Assembly (NCBI GenBank): GCA_964035575.1
Contig: OZ037862.1
Coordinates: 1,178,001-1,242,000, forward strand
Length of the DNA stretch: 64,000 nucleotides
Reading direction: 5' to 3'
Source of the DNA: Rhynchopus sp. YZ270_cl-10
Lineage: Eukaryota > Euglenozoa > Diplonemea > Diplonemida > Diplonemidae
Made by a program: the position numbers and the translations under genes. Below are positions 11,772 to 22,468 of the stretch, in pieces. A model generated the notes under the pieces. It was not told the origin of the DNA, ran no database searches, and saw only the letters and a list, made by a program, of their open reading frames with translations. Numbering within the stretch: position 1 is the first letter of the stretch; each line of letters starts with the position of its first letter.

Positions 11772-13034
11772 ATGGCGAAGCACACTGCGCTGTGCGTGCT
11801 GCTGTGTGCAACGCAGGTGTACGGACACGGCCACGTTGTGACACCACCGTCGCGTGTGGAGCTCTGCAAGACAGGGGGCAACACGAACTGCGGGCAGATC
11901 ATCTGGGAGCCCTACAGCGTGGAGGGTCCGGATGGGTGGCCGGCAGACGGGACGATTGCGGCAGGGGGTGCACACTCGCGCTTCCCGGAGCTGAACGTGC
12001 AGACGGCGACACGCTGGGAGAGGGTTGCGATGTCGTCGGGGCCAACGAAATTTGCGTGGAAGTTTCTTGTGAACCACGTGACGAAGGACTACAAGTACTA
12101 CATCACGCGTGTGGGGTGGGACGAGGCGGCACCGCTGACACGGGCAACGTTTGAGACTGCACCCTTCTGCGTTGTGGACGGGGGAATGACAGAGCCACCG
12201 GCACTTGACGAGCACACGTGCAACGTGCCGACACGCGAGGGGTACCACATCATTCTGAGTGTGTGGGATGTGGGTGACACGTCGAACAGCTTCTTCAACG
12301 TGATTGATGCCATGTTCTCTGGTGGTGGTGGTGGTGGTGGCAGCCCGCCTGTGCCTGTGCCTGTGCCTGTACCAACAGCGCCTGTGCCTGTGCCTGTGCC
12401 GACCTCACCTGTGACACCTCCTGTCTGTGCAACCTCTGTTCACTGCATGTACACTGCGTGTAAGCAGGACCCCGAGTGCTGCGAGCAGGCAGGTGCATCG
12501 TGTGCTTCCTACAACACACACTACGCACAGTGTGTGCAGGGTGCACCGTCGCCTTCGACACCACCGCCAACACCACCTGTCGCAACGCAAGCACCAACAC
12601 CAACACCACCCACACCCACGCAAGCACCGTCGCCAACGACACCACCAACCCCACCTGTCTGTGCAACTTCTGTGGCCTGCATCTACACTGCGTGTGAGAA
12701 GGACCGTGCCTGCTGCGAGCAGGCAGGTGCGTCGTGTGCTTCCTACAACATGTACTACGCACAGTGTGTGCAGGGTGCAATGCCTACAGTTCCCACCACT
12801 GCGCCTGCCACAAATATACCTGAAACGAACGTTCCTGCAACTGACGTCCCTGCCACGCGTGCACCTCGGACGAACGTGCCTGCACCTGTGCCACCGCCGC
12901 CAACACCGACACCTCCGACAAGTGGCTGCAGTGCAGAGATCTCTCGCTGGCGCGCATGCCTTGGCAAGGAGCGCTGCTGTGCTGCAGGACTGCAGTGCAA
13001 AGGGAACAGGTGGTGGAAGTCGTGCAAGCCGTGA
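11772..13034 (+). CDS. Secreted AA10 LPMO with three CBM1-like modules
   Basis: 420 aa, no intron. An 18-residue signal peptide (MAKHTALCVLLCATQVYG) is followed by His19 (HGHVVTPPSR). His102 (LVNHVTKDYKYY) completes the copper brace; the AA10 domain runs to about residue 184 and matches that of the fusion genes closely. It is followed by Gly and Val-Pro linkers and three Cys modules: two nearly repeated ones (CATSVHCMYTAC... HYAQCVQ and CATSVACIYTAC... YYAQCVQ) and a C-terminal one (CSAEISRWRAC ... WWKSCKP). These resemble CBM1 cellulose-binding modules by their Cys spacing and closing aromatic-QC pattern. There is no GH5 domain. It lies between the two fusion genes, so a local gene family grew here. 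Likely role: oxidative cleavage of crystalline cellulose or chitin outside the cell. Confidence 0.92.
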   Translation: MAKHTALCVLLCATQVYGHGHVVTPPSRVELCKTGGNTNCGQIIWEPYSVEGPDGWPADGTIAAGGAHSRFPELNVQTATRWERVAMSSGPTKFAWKFLVNHVTKDYKYYITRVGWDEAAPLTRATFETAPFCVVDGGMTEPPALDEHTCNVPTREGYHIILSVWDVGDTSNSFFNVIDAMFSGGGGGGGSPPVPVPVPVPTAPVPVPVPTSPVTPPVCATSVHCMYTACKQDPECCEQAGASCASYNTHYAQCVQGAPSPSTPPPTPPVATQAPTPTPPTPTQAPSPTTPPTPPVCATSVACIYTACEKDRACCEQAGASCASYNMYYAQCVQGAMPTVPTTAPATNIPETNVPATDVPATRAPRTNVPAPVPPPPTPTPPTSGCSAEISRWRACLGKERCCAAGLQCKGNRWWKSCKP

Positions 13035-14016
13035 TGTGGCATGCCATGCACCGTCTTCTGTTGTGTGGTAGACGTGGACCGTGTGTGGTGTGCACGTACA
13101 GCGTCTTCACCATCCTCCCATTACCGACCTCGTCCCCTTCCCCCTCTATGCAGCATCTATGACTGCTCTTCCTGTCTACTCTAGTGTCCTCCAGGACCAA
13201 CGGCGTGCAGAATGCACTCTGCTTCGACTCGACACAACCTATACCTATACCTATAATACAACTGTTGACTTGCAACTATCTTCTATTTGCCTCTATTGTG
13301 CACTCGCCGCTCTCTTAACTGGGAGACGGCTTTCCGTGAGGTGTCGTGCCTTGCGTTTATCAACTTCTGCCTTGTGGAGGCTGGTACGCCCCCTTGAGAG
13401 GAGAAGCTGTGTGCAGTGCAATAGCAACCCAATATACAATCAAGACATGCCCACTGCTGTGGCTGCCGGTGTGTGCTCGGCAGGTGGGCAAACATGTTCT
13501 CTTCCTCTCTTGTTGCGCTTTCTCTATTTTATGTTTCCTTTTTTATTTTCATTTATTTGCTCTCGTTCTCCACACTATGTGCAAACAACGACACAGCAGC
13601 TGAGGTGCAGCTGTGTGCACAGTGGTTCTGCCTGCCCCGCCTTTGCTGTCTGTGTGTCCCTCTGCCTCACCCGTTCTTCTGTGCATAAGGTGGCTGTCCA
13701 CTTGAGTGCGCGAAGACAAGGTCTAATAGAGAGGCAGGGGAGAGGACACCAAGGTGCAGGGTCATCGTGGAGGCAAGCCAAACAGGTTGTGGTGCCCTTT
13801 CGTTTCTCTTATCCATACCGCTTTCCTTTTTCCGGCGTCGCGTGCTTTTGTGCACAGAGCAATACTTTTCTACTTTGTTCTGTGTTCTGCACAGTACAGT
13901 TTTATATGGAGAATACCGAACCACAGCCCCCACCCCGCCCTCCCTCACCCCCTTTGATATCGTGTCTAAGTTCTGCTGTGCACAGCAGCAACGTTGTTTG
14001 CGTCCACACACACATG
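13035..14016. other. Intergenic region upstream of fusion gene copy B
   Basis: No supported gene. Around 13386-13420 a CCCCTTGAGAGGAGAAGCTGTGTG-like stretch echoes the sequence at 5230-5255 and 17118-17143 in the duplicated flanks, so this piece is a further, more diverged copy of the duplicated 3' flank. Confidence 0.5.
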
Positions 14017-17000
14017 TGTTTATATGTTGCAAACTCCACAACCGCCACATTACTTCCCCACCACCATCCTCCACCACCACCACACACAGATTTATAAACA
14101 CATTACAAACAAACAAACAAACAACACAAAATGGCAATGGCGCGCACCCTCTGCGTGCTGCTGTGTGCGTCGCAGGCGTACGGACACGGGCACGTGTTGG
14201 ACCCACCGTCGCGTGCGGAGCTCTGTTCGAACATCCACACCCCCGCTTCAGAAAAGAACACGAACTGCGGGCAGATCATGTGGGAGCCCTTCAGCATCGA
14301 GGGTCCGGATGGGTGGCCGGCAGACGGGACGATCCCGGCAGGAGGTGCACACTCGCGCTTCCCAGAGCTGAACGAGCAGACGGCGACACGCTGGGGGAAG
14401 GTGCCGATGTCGGGCGGGGCGACGAAGTTCACGTGGACGTTCAACGCAAACCACGTGACGAAGGACTACACGTACTACATGACGCGGGCAGGGTGGAACC
14501 CGAATGCACCGCTGACACGCGCAACGTTTGAGGACGCACCGTTCTGTGTTGTGGACGGAGGCATGAAGCAGCCGCCGATGACGACGGACCACACGTGCAA
14601 CGTGCCGACGCTGGAGGGGTACCACATCATTCTGAGTGTGTGGGATGTGGGTGACACGTCGAACAGCTTCTTCAACGTGATTGACGTCATGTTCTCTGGT
14701 GGTGGTGGTGGTGGTGGTGGCAGCCCGCCTGTGCCTGTGCCAACAGCTCCTGTGCCTGTGCCTGTGCCCACGGCACCTGTTCCGGTTCCAAGCAATGGGG
14801 CCTGCCCAAGCGACACAAGTGGATGCGGCTGCGACTGGACTGACAACGGTGCAAAGTGCAACACAGACGACGGGAGCGAGTGCTACTGCAAGTGCTGCTG
14901 CCAGCACACCGGCCAGTGTGCGTGGCAGGGTGGCGGTGGTGGAGGTGGAGGTGGTGGAGGCAGCGGGTCGACATGCGCACTTCCAAGCGGGCTGGACGCA
15001 AACGTGGCTGCAGTGGACAACACCGGGTTCGCAACGTGCCACGGGAAGCTGCGTCTGTCGGGGCTGCAGCTTGTGGGGGCACAGGGGGAGGCTGTGCAGC
15101 TGATGGGGATGAGCAGCCACGGGCTGCACTGGTTTGCGAACTGCTACACGAAGGAAAGCATCACACACCTGGTGACGCGGTGGGGCATCAACGTGTTCCG
15201 GGCAGCAATGTACATTGGTGAGGGGGGCTACGGGAACAACCCGGCGCTGAAGCAGACCGTGCTGGACATTGTGCAGTGGTGCAAGGAGCTCGGGATCTAC
15301 GTGATTGTGGACTGGCACATGCTGTCCCCCGGGAACCCGAACGATGCTGAGTACGACGGTGCAGACGCGTTCTGGCGGGACATGGCACGGACGCTGAAGG
15401 ACGAGAGCCACGTGCTGTACGAGATTGCGAACGAGCCGAACGGTGTGAGCTGGGGCGAGGTTGTGAGCTACCACAACCGCATCTTGGCGCTGATCCGTGC
15501 GGAGGATGCGGAGACAGTGGTGCTTGCGGGGACGCCGACGTGGAGCCAAGACATCCACGAGGCAGCGGCGCGCCCTGTGGACCTCCCGCACAACGTCATG
15601 TACGTGTTCCACTTCTACGCCGGGTCGCACACACACCTGCAGTCGCGTGTGCAGGAGGTTGCGTCGCAGATCCCGCTGTTTGTGAGTGAGTGGGGCACGT
15701 CTGAGGCGAGCGGTGACGGGGGTCCCTTCCTCGACAACGCGCAGGCGTTCCTGGAGGGCTTCAAGAGCGCAGGGTCGCAGGGTGTGAAGCTGAGCTGGAC
15801 GTCGTGGAGTCTGGCGGACAAGGCAGAGGTGTCGGCGGCACTGCAGTCTGGGGCGTGTGCCTCTGGCGACTGGGACAGTGTGTCGTGCACGGGGAGCTAT
15901 GTGCGCACGTACATCAGAACGAACGCTGTCCCCTGTGGCGGACCTGCTCCCGTTCCCGTTCCCCCTGTGCCTGTGCCCACACCGCCAACACCACCAGCAA
16001 CGTCCCCACCCACACCGCCTGCACCTGTGCCCACAGCGCCTGTGCCCACGGTGCCAGCCCCTGTGCCGACCCCGCCTGCCTGTGCCTCTGCCTTCTGTGT
16101 GTACAGTGCGTGCAAGCGTGATGCCAGCTGCTGTGCTGCAGCAGGGACGCCGTGTGCGCAGTTCGACACGTGGTACGCAGAGTGCATGCAGAGCTCGTCA
16201 CCGCCACCGGCAACATCCCCACCCACACCGCCTGCACCTGTGCCCACAGCACCTGTGCCTGTGCCGTCGAGTGCGTGCAGCGGGTCGACGCTGTCTATGT
16301 ATTCAAACTGTCTGGGGGCCACAGCGTGCTGTGAGAGCGGCACACAGTGCTACGAGCAGTCGCAGTGGTACGCACAGTGCCTCAGAACGTGCACACCTGG
16401 AGGCGGCTGGTCGTGCAAGGTGCTTGGGTGAGCGTCTAATTATCATGAAGAGGTTGGTTCCTCTCTTACATACATACAATAGCGAACAAGCGACAATGGG
16501 TGACCTTCCCTCCTTCTCCATCCTGCTCGTTTGTTTGCTACTTCCTCTCTTTTGCTTTTTCTCTGAAATTGTTCTACTTTTCTACTATGCCAGGCGTGCC
16601 TTGTCTGCCTACCTATTTGCTCTCTATTCTATGATCCAAACTGTGTTCGACCCTCTTGTTTTCCTCATTCTAGTTCGGCACACAAACATAAGCCCATTGA
16701 AGCTGTACTGTTTTCCTCGAACTGTCTCTGCTTCTACCGGTGGTGTTGTTTGTTTGCTTTTTTGTCGAAGATATTCTTTACTGAGTACACGACACAAGGT
16801 GCGTCATATGCGCCGTATTTCGTTCGGTCAAGGTGACTTCAGCAGACGAGGCTTAGGTTCATCTTACCAGCTTTTCTCTTCCTTTCGTTCCCTTTCCCAC
16901 CCTGCCCCCAACCCCTGCGCCTTTGCCCCCCAACCTGCTTTCTGTTACCTCAGAAGTGGTCTTTCTTTTGTGTTCCACGAACCTCCCATCGGGCGCGGGG

Positions 17001-17362
17001 TCTTTTTTTTTTCTATTCCAACTTACTTTATATTTTTTCCGTTTTGTTCTCGTTTTTTGTGGAATCTTTGTTTTTGGTATTGCCAACTCAGCTTTGACCT
17101 TTTGCAGTGGCTTCGATGCCCCTTCAAGAGGAGAAGCTGTGTGTGTAGACAATACAGTTGCAAAGAGAATCACAAAGATACAGACAAAAAAAACAAACAT
17201 AAAAAACAACAACAATATCACAAGGCGTACTGGATATCGCGCATGCCCCAAGGTTCTCTTGGTTGCAGAACGCGACGTCTGGATTTTGTCAGTTCACAAC
17301 TTCTTTTTTTTTACCAGCAGTGTTCTTCCTTGGATTTTACTGGTGTTTTTTTTGTTTATAGA
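14017..17362 (+). repeat. Segmental duplication, copy B (partner 2056-5463)
   Basis: Direct repeat of copy A, about 12 kb downstream. The 5' leader has one extra CAAA unit. The coding part differs by two fewer Gly codons and an extra five-codon TAPVP-type unit. The region just after the stop (16432-16769) is diverged from copy A, while 16769-17362 is again nearly identical, pointing to separate conversion tracts or patchy constraint. Confidence 0.85.
14131..16431 (+). CDS. Secreted AA10 LPMO - GH5_2-like endoglucanase fusion with CBM1-like modules (copy B)
   Basis: 766 aa, near-identical to the gene at 2166. Signal peptide 1-18, mature His19, second copper ligand His108, Cys-rich module, GH5 domain with Glu residues in EIANEPNG and VSEWGTSE (435 and 520 here because the poly-Gly linker is two residues shorter), then two CBM1-like modules. 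The only notable protein changes are the shorter poly-Gly linker and a longer Val-Pro linker before the first CBM1-like module (one extra TAPVP). Such simple-repeat length changes with an otherwise unchanged protein suggest a recent duplication or ongoing gene conversion. It carries the same leader with a CA-rich tract, ACACACAG (AG at 14088-14089) and TATAAA, so both copies are probably expressed alike. Confidence 0.93.
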   Translation: MAMARTLCVLLCASQAYGHGHVLDPPSRAELCSNIHTPASEKNTNCGQIMWEPFSIEGPDGWPADGTIPAGGAHSRFPELNEQTATRWGKVPMSGGATKFTWTFNANHVTKDYTYYMTRAGWNPNAPLTRATFEDAPFCVVDGGMKQPPMTTDHTCNVPTLEGYHIILSVWDVGDTSNSFFNVIDVMFSGGGGGGGGSPPVPVPTAPVPVPVPTAPVPVPSNGACPSDTSGCGCDWTDNGAKCNTDDGSECYCKCCCQHTGQCAWQGGGGGGGGGGGSGSTCALPSGLDANVAAVDNTGFATCHGKLRLSGLQLVGAQGEAVQLMGMSSHGLHWFANCYTKESITHLVTRWGINVFRAAMYIGEGGYGNNPALKQTVLDIVQWCKELGIYVIVDWHMLSPGNPNDAEYDGADAFWRDMARTLKDESHVLYEIANEPNGVSWGEVVSYHNRILALIRAEDAETVVLAGTPTWSQDIHEAAARPVDLPHNVMYVFHFYAGSHTHLQSRVQEVASQIPLFVSEWGTSEASGDGGPFLDNAQAFLEGFKSAGSQGVKLSWTSWSLADKAEVSAALQSGACASGDWDSVSCTGSYVRTYIRTNAVPCGGPAPVPVPPVPVPTPPTPPATSPPTPPAPVPTAPVPTVPAPVPTPPACASAFCVYSACKRDASCCAAAGTPCAQFDTWYAECMQSSSPPPATSPPTPPAPVPTAPVPVPSSACSGSTLSMYSNCLGATACCESGTQCYEQSQWYAQCLRTCTPGGGWSCKVLG

Positions 17363-17512
17363 AAATGTTGTGGATGATGATGCCAAGATACACGATAAAT
17401 ACGGGCAAAACCTTACTTCGTTACATATCCGCCCCACCCAGCCTACCCCATCTACCCCATCCACCAACCCAACACAGGCGACACCACTTGTGGTCCCAAC
17501 CCTTCCCCTCCG
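16432..17512. other. Intergenic region between fusion copy B and the polytopic membrane protein gene
   Basis: Mostly the duplicated 3' flank, with the hairpin repeat at 16829-16867. The unique last 150 bp has CCATCTACCCCATCCACC-type sequence ending CCCAACACAG (AG at 17476-17477), 36 bp before the start codon. Confidence 0.6.
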
Positions 17513-20500
17513 ATGTACAATGAAGCCGACGGCGAGGAGCTTCGCCCGATGTCTGAGTACGAGGAGGTGGGTAGTGGTGCGCCGAGTGCACTGCAGAAGC
17601 CGACGTATATGCCGTCGGTGAGTCCGTCGGTAGCGCCGCTGTCTGTGGCGGAGGCACCGACGGTTGGCAGACGGAACGACTACAGATCGCCCTCGGGATC
17701 GCCCACGACTCGTGTGCAGGCGGAGGTGGATGTGGACAATGAGTCCTGCGCGTCCTCGGGGGACGGCTATTGGAACACCGAAGAAGGCATCGCCGAAGAT
17801 GAGAAGTGCGACTGCTGCCGATGGTGGCTCCGTGCTGCACGCGAGCTCGCCTTCACGCCGCTCTTCCGCATCCACGTCTACTACCTGCTCTACTGCCAGA
17901 TGACCTTCACCGTGGGGATCGGCTACCACTTCATGCTCGCGACAACGTACCGCATGGTCAGCCACCCAGAGAAAGACCTCCAATTCTTTGGCACGCTCTC
18001 GTTTTTGACATTGTTTTTGATTTTCTTGCATCTCAGCGCGACTTGTGTCTATCTTCTGTCGCGTCTCGCAGTGAGCTGGATGGGGTTCACACGGGACTCC
18101 GTGAACCTGTTGCTGCTGCCGAATTATTATAGAACGCCGAAGTCGGCGATGTACTGCAGGGACACACTGCTCTTTGTGTTTGAGCTTTTGGTGTTCATTT
18201 TGCCTGCACTGTTTGCAATAATTGCGACCATTGTAACAGGCGACCCTGTCAGCAGCCTGCTTGGGTACTTCTCGTACGCTGCCTTCTGCGGATTCAACGT
18301 TGTCTTCGTCATCATCTATGCGTACTTCCTGTGGCGCTCGCTCTGCTCTAAGGCAAAAGCTAACCGTCGTGGACGTCACCACGTAAAAGAAATGAAGAAG
18401 ATGGACATGGGATCTCGCCGCGACAGAGACAGAGGAGACGACGACCGCAGTGAACGGGGCTCCAAACGGTCGTATGTAAACACCACCACCCTCCTCCACC
18501 TCCTCCACCACCCCAACACCGCACCACCTTAGCAGATGGCGCAAGACCCGACGCGGTCACGACGACGACCTGGGCAGCCCTGAGTCAAGACCTAGCAGGC
18601 GGCGTGACGCGCCCAGTCAGGAGTATGTCACAACCTTCATTTTTCCAAACCCCCCTCATCCTTTGCACCACAGTGAAGACCCCGACATCACCTCACGCCA
18701 TGAGGAGGAGGAGATAGCGGGGCGGTTGAAGCGCGTTCTCTGGCGGCGCCGCCGCCTTGCCAACCCTGAGGTGATGGCGGAATACGGCATCGACCTGTTC
18801 AGCATACAGGCGTACCCACTGCACATCTTGATCGGAATTATATGGATCCTCGTTGCATTGGTTCCAACGGAGATTTCTACGGCGCATATCGAGTGGGTGG
18901 CGATTTTGATTGTGGTAGGTGGTGGCAGTGTTGTCATGGTGTGTCTTGGTGTTTCCCGTACAAAGTCAAAGCGTGTGGCGCAAAGGCAAAGGCGGTCGAC
19001 GTACATTATGTTGACCGTGCTTTCCCTATTTTGCATTATGGGATTCATCGCTGCAGTTACGACAGTTCCGGGGATTCTCGCTTTGATGATTCCTGGTTTA
19101 ATAGTTACGCAGTTTTTCTTTTCTCGTAGGCATGATCTGCACGCAAGGGAAGATGCAGAACCGGGGTCGTGGTTTCTGCCTCTCACCTCGTCGATTAGTC
19201 GAGAGGAAAACCGTCGTTTGGATATCGGAAATCCGTCAAAATGGATTGCATTGATACCATGTGGTAATGTGATTCGTGCTTGCTTTTCGAGGGGTGCGTT
19301 TATTGAAGCGGAGACGTTGGATTTAAATGAAGAGGAAAAGCTTCATGCACGGCTGAACCCCGACTTTGTAAACGGTATAGGTGCAGAAGAGCTGAAGCAG
19401 TTGGAAGAGAAGGATGGGTATTTCGATTTCATTCAGAGGCCAAAGATTCAGCCAGGGTTTTATGGAAAGAGTTTGGCGGGGGTGTACAGCGAGGCATCTT
19501 ATTCGGGGAAAAACTCTGTTTTTATGACGAATTCGAAAGGGAAACTGAAGCTGGTTCGAGAAGAGTATTTGAATAATAGAGAACGAGTGTTGGTCGCGGA
19601 TCCGATGGTGGTGGCGTGGTATTTTCTGTTTTTCATTGTGGTGTTGGGGGTGGCATATGGCTTTGGTAAGTCTATCTACAAGACCGAAGATTATTCTGCA
19701 AACCTCGAAGAATCGGCGGTGTCTTACACCGGAGAAGACAACCCGATGATGGCTTGCCAATTCAAATGGGGGACCGACGGAGCAATGAATTTACAGGACT
19801 TCGCATTTCTTGCATTTCTCAGCCAATCAGACGACGCATTTCTTCGTGTCGCCTCTCTCCAAAAATGGTTCATCGACAAAGGCCGCAACGCAACCCAAGG
19901 TGTTTCCATCACCGGAGGCAAAGGAGTGCCCATCCAATACTCGCAGTACACCATCACCGAGGCATCAGGTGCTGCGTCATCCGTTTTTGTGTTGCAGGAA
20001 ACTTCTTTTGGGTCTGCGTATGTTCGAGATTTGGATACATGGGGGGACGTGCTTTTTTATGAGTATCTTGCTTGTGTGAACCCATTTTTTAGTTTATGGG
20101 CGAAACCGTTTCAGCAGTCTCTCATCAGCTTTCTTGGTGCGATAAAGGGTGTGATGGATGTAGAAAAGCCTTACAAAGACGTATCCGACCACGTCAAGAT
20201 CGCATTGGCAACGACGGACACAGTTTTTATTGTCGGTCATGGAACTCATGGTGGGTGGGCGCATATGCTGGCTGACAAGGTGATGTCTGACGCGGGGCTG
20301 GCAGTGCCGGTCATTGCCTTTGCAAACCCAGGGACCCGGATGACTGGGGAGAAGGTAGGTTCGGTGCAACAGAGTGCGCCTGCGGTGAGTCTGGTTCCGA
20401 AGGAGGCGGTGCTGTCCGGGATTGATCAGCATGTAGGGTTTGTGCAGGATTTTGCGTGTGATTCAGACGCTTCCTCTCTCCAATGCGGTTCAATGAAGAA

Positions 20501-20600
20501 CGTCCTCTGCTCTGTCCTCCGGAGCTGTGGTGACCCTTATGGCAGAACCTTCTTAGGGTTCTCCTCTGCTACCCCTACGGCGATGAAATGCACTTTCTAG
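17513..20600 (+). CDS. Polytopic membrane protein with class-3-lipase-like C-terminal domain
   Basis: Three exons: 17513-18471, 18533-18622, 18674-20600 (introns 61 and 51 nt, both GTATGT...AG; phases agree), giving 991 aa. The N-terminal 100 residues are acidic/Ser-rich and cytosolic-looking. There are about eight hydrophobic segments: four in exon 1 (such as FFGTLSFLTLFLIFLHLSA) and about four in exon 3, the last near DPMVVAWYFLFFIVVLGVAY. The linker around the introns is very Arg/Asp-rich. The last about 330 residues resemble an alpha/beta hydrolase of the lipase class 3 type: a strand-turn TVFIVGHGTHGGWAHMLADK (about 865-884), then VPVIAFANPGTR. The normal GHSLGG nucleophile elbow is replaced by GHGTHGG, so there is no Ser where it is expected. 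It may be a pseudoenzyme or use another residue. Function unknown. Confidence 0.85.
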
Positions 20601-20903
20601 ATTTTTTTTGGGGGAAAGAAGACTAAGCTCTGATGCTCAGATCAATCTTTTGGGGGTAATTCGTTAGACTTTTTTTTTGTTAAAAGTGATCAAAAAAAAC
20701 CGTTAAAACCAGCAATTTTTTTTGACACAAATCGGGGGGTTTTTTGTCCAGGTTTTTTCATAGAATTTTCCTTTTTCGTTTGGTTTGTTTTTTTAACCCA
20801 TAGATACCCAAAAACAATAAAACTCAATTCTTCTTCCAGTGTCCTGCATTGATGTACGGTCAGGTGTTTGCACTTTTTTTTTTTTGAACTTTCCCTTTTT
20901 TTG

Positions 20904-20945
20904 GGTACAGTGACACTGTCTCCGACAGAGGGCTTTGTATTTCCT
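20904..20945 (+). repeat. Repeat family D
   Basis: GGGTACAGTGACACTGTC, then GACAGAGGGCTTTGTATTTC. The core GAGGGCTTTGTATTTC recurs at 37567-37610 and 42021-42068 and, with one change, at 39435-39480, each time after a GTACACT-like or CACTGT-like arm and before a T-rich tract. Confidence 0.6.
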
Positions 20946-21494
20946 TCACGCCTTTTCTTTTTCACTAAAAGTAGATCTGGGGTGGGTTAGAATGGCAACG
21001 TATGAACGAAGGGAGGGGGGCATCTTTCCCAGGAGAGATACTTCTGGTATGCCGTGCATTGCTTTCCCTCTATCCACGCATATTTGAAAGCACCCTTTTT
21101 TTTTTTTCGTTTTACGCACACTACTTTGTAAGCAGAAAGTGTCATGTCGTCAACTCACCCAATGTCCGGTTATACGCTTTGCGTTGTCGACCTCTCTCTT
21201 TGCTCCCTTTTTTTGCACAGCGAGGGGGGGGTTGCCGAACACCCCAAAGGAAAAGAGTCATTTTTATACCCCAAGTTAGTTTCGTTCCTGTTTGGTGTCT
21301 GTTTTTTTAGTTAGTGGTAGTTGAAAAGCTCTTTTTTTTAAAATCACAACTTTGCTTAGTCTTTTGTTTCACAGAGTGTTAATTAGAAAGCCTGGATAAT
21401 ATTTCTAGGTAAATTTTATTTGAAGGATTTTGATAGACCGCTATGTTCACTTCTTTTTTTGTCGCTTTTTTTTTTTGTCACAGAAGAGGTACAT

Positions 21495-21621
21495 CCACCT
21501 GATTTTTACCCCGCGTGTAGGCGCGTAAAGGCCCGTACAGGCCAAACCCCACCTATTTTTCCCAGCCTTTACGCGCCTTTACGCGCAAAACGCGCCAAAA
21601 CGGGGGGTAAAAATCAGGTGG
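21495..21621. mobile_element. 127-bp inverted-repeat element (MITE) with TACAT target duplication
   Basis: It starts CCACCTGATTTTTACCCC and ends GGGGTAAAAATCAGGTGG, an 18-bp perfect inverted repeat. TACAT flanks both ends (21490-21494, 21622-21626). Inner arms of GCGCGTAAAGG type are also inverted, so the whole unit can fold. No coding capacity. A related CACCTGATTTTGACCCG stretch is at about 36081. Confidence 0.85.
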
Positions 21622-21739
21622 TACATATTTCATACAAAAAAACAACAACAAAAGGTGATCATCTCACAAAAAAAAAAACTTCTTTTTTTCTTCTTTCCAC
21701 CTGATTTCACCTGAAATTTGGAGTTTGAAGGAGTTTGGT

Positions 21740-21807
21740 TGGTGTGGCTGACGACCCCAAAATAGCACAAAATAGCACCAAATAGCACCCCTCTTTCAGC
21801 AACACCA
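21740..21807 (-). mobile_element. 68-bp MITE of the TGGTGT family with TTGGT target duplication
   Basis: Ends are TGGTGTGGCTG and CAGCAACACCA (11-bp inverted repeat, one mismatch), flanked by TTGGT on both sides (21735-21739, 21808-21812). The interior is a tandem of AAATAGCACC-like units. A second copy in the other orientation is at 62602-62690. It has no coding capacity. Confidence 0.85.
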
Positions 21808-21827
21808 TTGGTAGTATTTAAATTGTT

Positions 21828-21915
21828 GTAGGCCACAGGGTTCTTATGCTTTCATCCGGATGGCTGGCATCGTATATGGGTCAGTCGGAGGTGCCTGCAT
21901 CAACAACTACACTTT
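21828..21915 (+). repeat. Dispersed repeat family F, copy 2
   Basis: Matches the unit at 59-146 over most of its length, including CATCCGGATGGCTGGCATCG, GTCAGTCGGAGGTGCCTGCA and an AACTACACTTT tail. It lies right after the TGGTGT MITE. Confidence 0.8.
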
Positions 21916-22468
21916 AAACCCCACCAAACTCTTCCAAAGTTTCAGGAAAAATCCGATGGTCTTTTTTTTTTTGAAAAACTCACCTTCAGATTCATCACTC
22001 TGCTATCCCCAGCAAGGTACAATGCAATATCTGAAGAAAGAGTGGTTTTTTTTTCCCAACCAAAAAGGTTTAGCGACCGTTCTCAACGTGGTATCCCTCA
22101 TCTAACTTTGCCTTTTGCACTGTCAACCTCACTTAGATGTAAACCGCGAAAAATGGATGTAGGACTGACTACATGGTTGGGGTCCACCCACGGTGCACCA
22201 GGTCATATACCAAAGGTACACCTGGTTCTTTTTCAAGTCAATTTTTTTCTTTTATGTCTTGAGTGTGTGTGGTGTCAGTAGTAGTAATACACCACACCCT
22301 GCACCTATCTATCCTATCCCCTTTTCCCTAGAAAGTTAACCATGCCCCCCCAGCGCACCACTTTTTTTTTGAAAAAAATTCACTGCCGGCTACTCTTTGC
22401 CTTTTTTTCAAACCATTATCCACCCCAGGCAAAACACATCCTTGTGTTTGAGAACATAAAAAAGAGCA

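Larger units (their letters stand above)
20601..22468. other. Repeat-rich intergenic region, no supported gene
   Basis: It contains repeat D (20904-20945), small inverted-repeat elements (21495-21621, 21740-21807), repeat F (21828-21915) and repeat G (about 22141-22235). CCTGAAATTTGGAG-type sequence at about 21703 is roughly inverted at 21911-21936 (CCACCAAACTC...TTTCAGG), suggesting an older element into which the TGGTGT element and repeat F fell. Confidence 0.6.

Noticed and set aside
15857-17377. 506-aa plus-strand frame across the end of fusion copy B
   Set aside because: It overlaps the real gene in another frame and continues through T-rich intergenic DNA; its product is Arg/His- and then Phe-rich with no domain.
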